This document shows, piece after piece, positions 62,543 through 64,000 of a stretch of DNA of 64,000 nt. The number at the start of each line of letters is the position of its first letter. Positions within the stretch are counted from its first letter, which is position 1. Source of the stretch: Bradyrhizobium nivariense (GTDB lineage Bacteria > Pseudomonadota > Alphaproteobacteria > Rhizobiales > Xanthobacteraceae); assembly GCF_029846715.1 (NCBI RefSeq), contig NZ_JARVWW010000002.1:310001-374000 (forward strand). The letters run 5' to 3'. The position numbers and the translations under genes are program-made. The notes beneath the pieces were generated by a model. The model was not told where the DNA came from and did no database searches. It saw nothing but the letters and a program-made list of their open reading frames with translations.

Positions 62543-63433
62543 TCACGCGGCCTTCGGCTGCGGTGCTTTGGGTAACGCCTCGGGGCGCTTCGCCAGGACC
62601 ATCACAGCGATGCCGCCGACCACGGTAAGCATGCCGGCCAGCCGCAGCGGGCCAAACTTCTCGCCGAACACGATGCTGGAAGCGGCCGAGCCGACGAACG
62701 GCACCAGCAGCGCGTACGGCACCACCTGCGCGGCGGGATAGTCGCGCAAGAGCCGACCCCACAGCCAATAGGCAATGCTGGTGGAGATGGCGCCGATTAC
62801 CAGCAGGCAAATGAGGCCGGTGAGCGACATGTGGATCAGCGACTGCCAGGTCGGCGTCGGTCCGTTGACGACCAGCGCGAGCGCGAACAGCGGCACCGCG
62901 GTGGCGAGGCACAACCAGGCGAACAGATCGAACATCGGCACGCCGCGGGCGCCGCGCAGCAAGATATTGCCGATTGCAAAGCTGACCGGCGCGATCATCA
63001 GCACGGCGAAGGCACCGACGCTGAAATCATAGCCGACCGTGCCGCAGATCATCAAAAGGCCGATTGCTGCGATGACGATGCCCAGCGTCTGCGCCGGCGT
63101 CGGCCGCTCGCCGAATGCGATCGCGGCAAAGCCGATCGTGAACAGCGCCTGGCTCTGCACCACGACGCTGGTCAGCCCCACAGGTACGCCATGGGCGATG
63201 CCGTAGGCCTGGCTGAGGAACTGGCCGAGAAAGAGCGTGAAGCTGATCGCGATCAGGAGCGACCAGGCAACTTTCGGCTTGCGAATGAACAGGCACGGGA
63301 CCGCGGCAATGGTGAAGCGCATCGCCGTCATCAGCTCCGGCGAAAATTCGTCGAGCGCGATCCGGCTCGCCACGAAGGCAAGCCCCCAGATGATCGCCAC
63401 CAGGATGGCGATGAGGATGTCGGCCGGCTTCAT
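62543..63433 (-). CDS. DMT superfamily (EamA) transporter
   Basis: 296 residues with two EamA repeats, ten helices: IAILVAIIWGLAFVASRIAL at the start and YALLVPFVGSAASSIVFGEK near the end of the second repeat. These inner-membrane carriers usually export amino acids or metabolites. With the LysE gene only 2 bases away, the two form an exporter operon. Confidence 0.9.
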   Translation of the reverse strand: MKPADILIAILVAIIWGLAFVASRIALDEFSPELMTAMRFTIAAVPCLFIRKPKVAWSLLIAISFTLFLGQFLSQAYGIAHGVPVGLTSVVVQSQALFTIGFAAIAFGERPTPAQTLGIVIAAIGLLMICGTVGYDFSVGAFAVLMIAPVSFAIGNILLRGARGVPMFDLFAWLCLATAVPLFALALVVNGPTPTWQSLIHMSLTGLICLLVIGAISTSIAYWLWGRLLRDYPAAQVVPYALLVPFVGSAASSIVFGEKFGPLRLAGMLTVVGGIAVMVLAKRPEALPKAPQPKAA

Positions 63434-63446
63434 CCCAAACTCCTAA

Positions 63447-63570
63447 CCTCTCCCGCTTGCGGGAGAGGTCGCGCCGAAGGTGCGGGTGAGGGTTCTCTCC
63501 TCTTGGGGGTTCTCGATTGCGGAGACACCCTCTCCCCAGCCCTCCTCCGCAAGCGGGGAAGGGAGCGCAG
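63447..63570. repeat. CTCTCCCGC intergenic palindrome, composite
   Basis: CCTCTCCCGCTTGCGGGAGAGG (63447-63468) is a perfect hairpin. It is followed by a second, related segment CACCCTCTCCCCAGCCCTCC...GGAAGGG at about 63528-63570. It is the same family as 5101-5262 and 33708-33733 and lies between the EamA start and the methyltransferase stop. Confidence 0.7.
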
Positions 63571-63622
63571 CTACATCGTAGTTGCAGTTTACTCTCACGG
63601 CTTTAGCCTTGCTCGCCGGCCT

Positions 63623-64000
63623 TTACGTGGAAGGATTGGGTTTCTGCAGCAGATAAGTGCCGTGCATCGGGGCGTGGTAATCGGCCGAGACCAGCGTGAA
63701 GCCGACCTCGGTCAGCATCCGCTCCATGACCCAGCCAAAAGTGGAATACTCGTCGCGCATGTGGGTGACGACGCTTTCACGCGAGACATCGTGGTTCTTG
63801 ATCTCAAAGTCGGCCCATTGCTCGACGTCGCGCTCGACGGCATCGGGCATCGAGGCGTAGACGATGTCGCGCAAATAGAAGGTGGCACCGGGCTTGAGCG
63901 CGCGATAGATCCGCGACATCGCCACCGCCTTCCAGAAATCCGGCAGATGGTGCAGCGTGAACTCGCTGACGATCAGGTCATAGGACTCCGGCCGGTAGAC
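63623..64000 (-). CDS. class I SAM-dependent methyltransferase, C-terminal part
   Basis: 126 residues are visible; the gene runs past the window end. The frame stays open to 64000 with SYDLIVSEFTLHHLPDFWKA (motif after the SAM site) and RIYRALKPGATFYLRD (post-motif III). The C terminus has GYVLVSADYH-like GFTLVSADYHAPMHGTYLLQ. The SAM-binding glycine loop is outside the window. Substrate unknown. Confidence 0.85.
   Translation of the reverse strand, partial: VYRPESYDLIVSEFTLHHLPDFWKAVAMSRIYRALKPGATFYLRDIVYASMPDAVERDVEQWADFEIKNHDVSRESVVTHMRDEYSTFGWVMERMLTEVGFTLVSADYHAPMHGTYLLQKPNPST

Overview
The window looks like a piece of a slow-growing rhizobial chromosome, most likely Bradyrhizobium or a close relative. 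This is inferred from the high G+C content with strong GC3 bias, the abundance of periplasmic binding proteins, a SemiSWEET of the kind described from B. japonicum, small conserved proteins of a type I associate with this genus, and several families of short palindromic intergenic repeats. No database was consulted. I see no rRNA, tRNA, CRISPR array, integrase, transposase or phage gene, so this is ordinary chromosome rather than a genomic island.

Layout. 1-7.8 kb holds a truncated SMP-30 lactonase, a divergent SDR/LysR pair, D-Ala-D-Ala ligase with a clear terminator, an orphan Tat-exported branched-chain-type binding protein, a Gfo/Idh/MocA dehydrogenase, a small RlpA and a CmcJ-like oxidoreductase. 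8.1-15.7 kb is an organosulfur (sulfonate-type) uptake and desulfurisation locus: one ABC permease/ATPase pair, a flavin monooxygenase, an acyl-CoA-dehydrogenase-like monooxygenase and three binding proteins, one of them divergently transcribed. 16.7-19.7 kb is glgC-glgA-SemiSWEET. 20-27.7 kb holds a LigB-type dioxygenase, a carboxylesterase-fold protein lacking its nucleophile, a Baeyer-Villiger monooxygenase fused to an esterase, and several tiny conserved genes.

27.8-33.6 kb has a DUF1800-DUF1501 operon next to a BlaI/M56 (BlaR1-like) pair. Similar operator-like boxes lie upstream of both units, which suggests one regulon. 33.8-40.3 kb has malic enzyme, an orphan tripartite-tricarboxylate binding protein, a large MscS channel and a frameshifted small secreted protein. 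40.3-46 kb is a complete liv-type ABC operon (binding protein, G, F, H, M) that runs into a PPK2 polyphosphate kinase.

46-56 kb has a Nudix hydrolase, a binding protein, a cupin, an operon DUF305/YncE-like/ECF sigma/anti-sigma with a candidate ECF promoter in front, an ABC ATPase-permease pair without its own binding protein, and a glycine-betaine-type importer whose permease and binding domain are fused. 56-64 kb has a membrane sulfatase-fold protein, a TetR regulator with two operator palindromes facing a ferric-reductase-like membrane protein, an SDR, ilvC with a terminator, LysE and EamA exporters and a truncated methyltransferase.

The most interesting items are the monooxygenase-esterase fusion with an altered Baeyer-Villiger fingerprint, the nucleophile-less carboxylesterase, the shared BlaI-type boxes, and the ECF/DUF305 metal-type operon.
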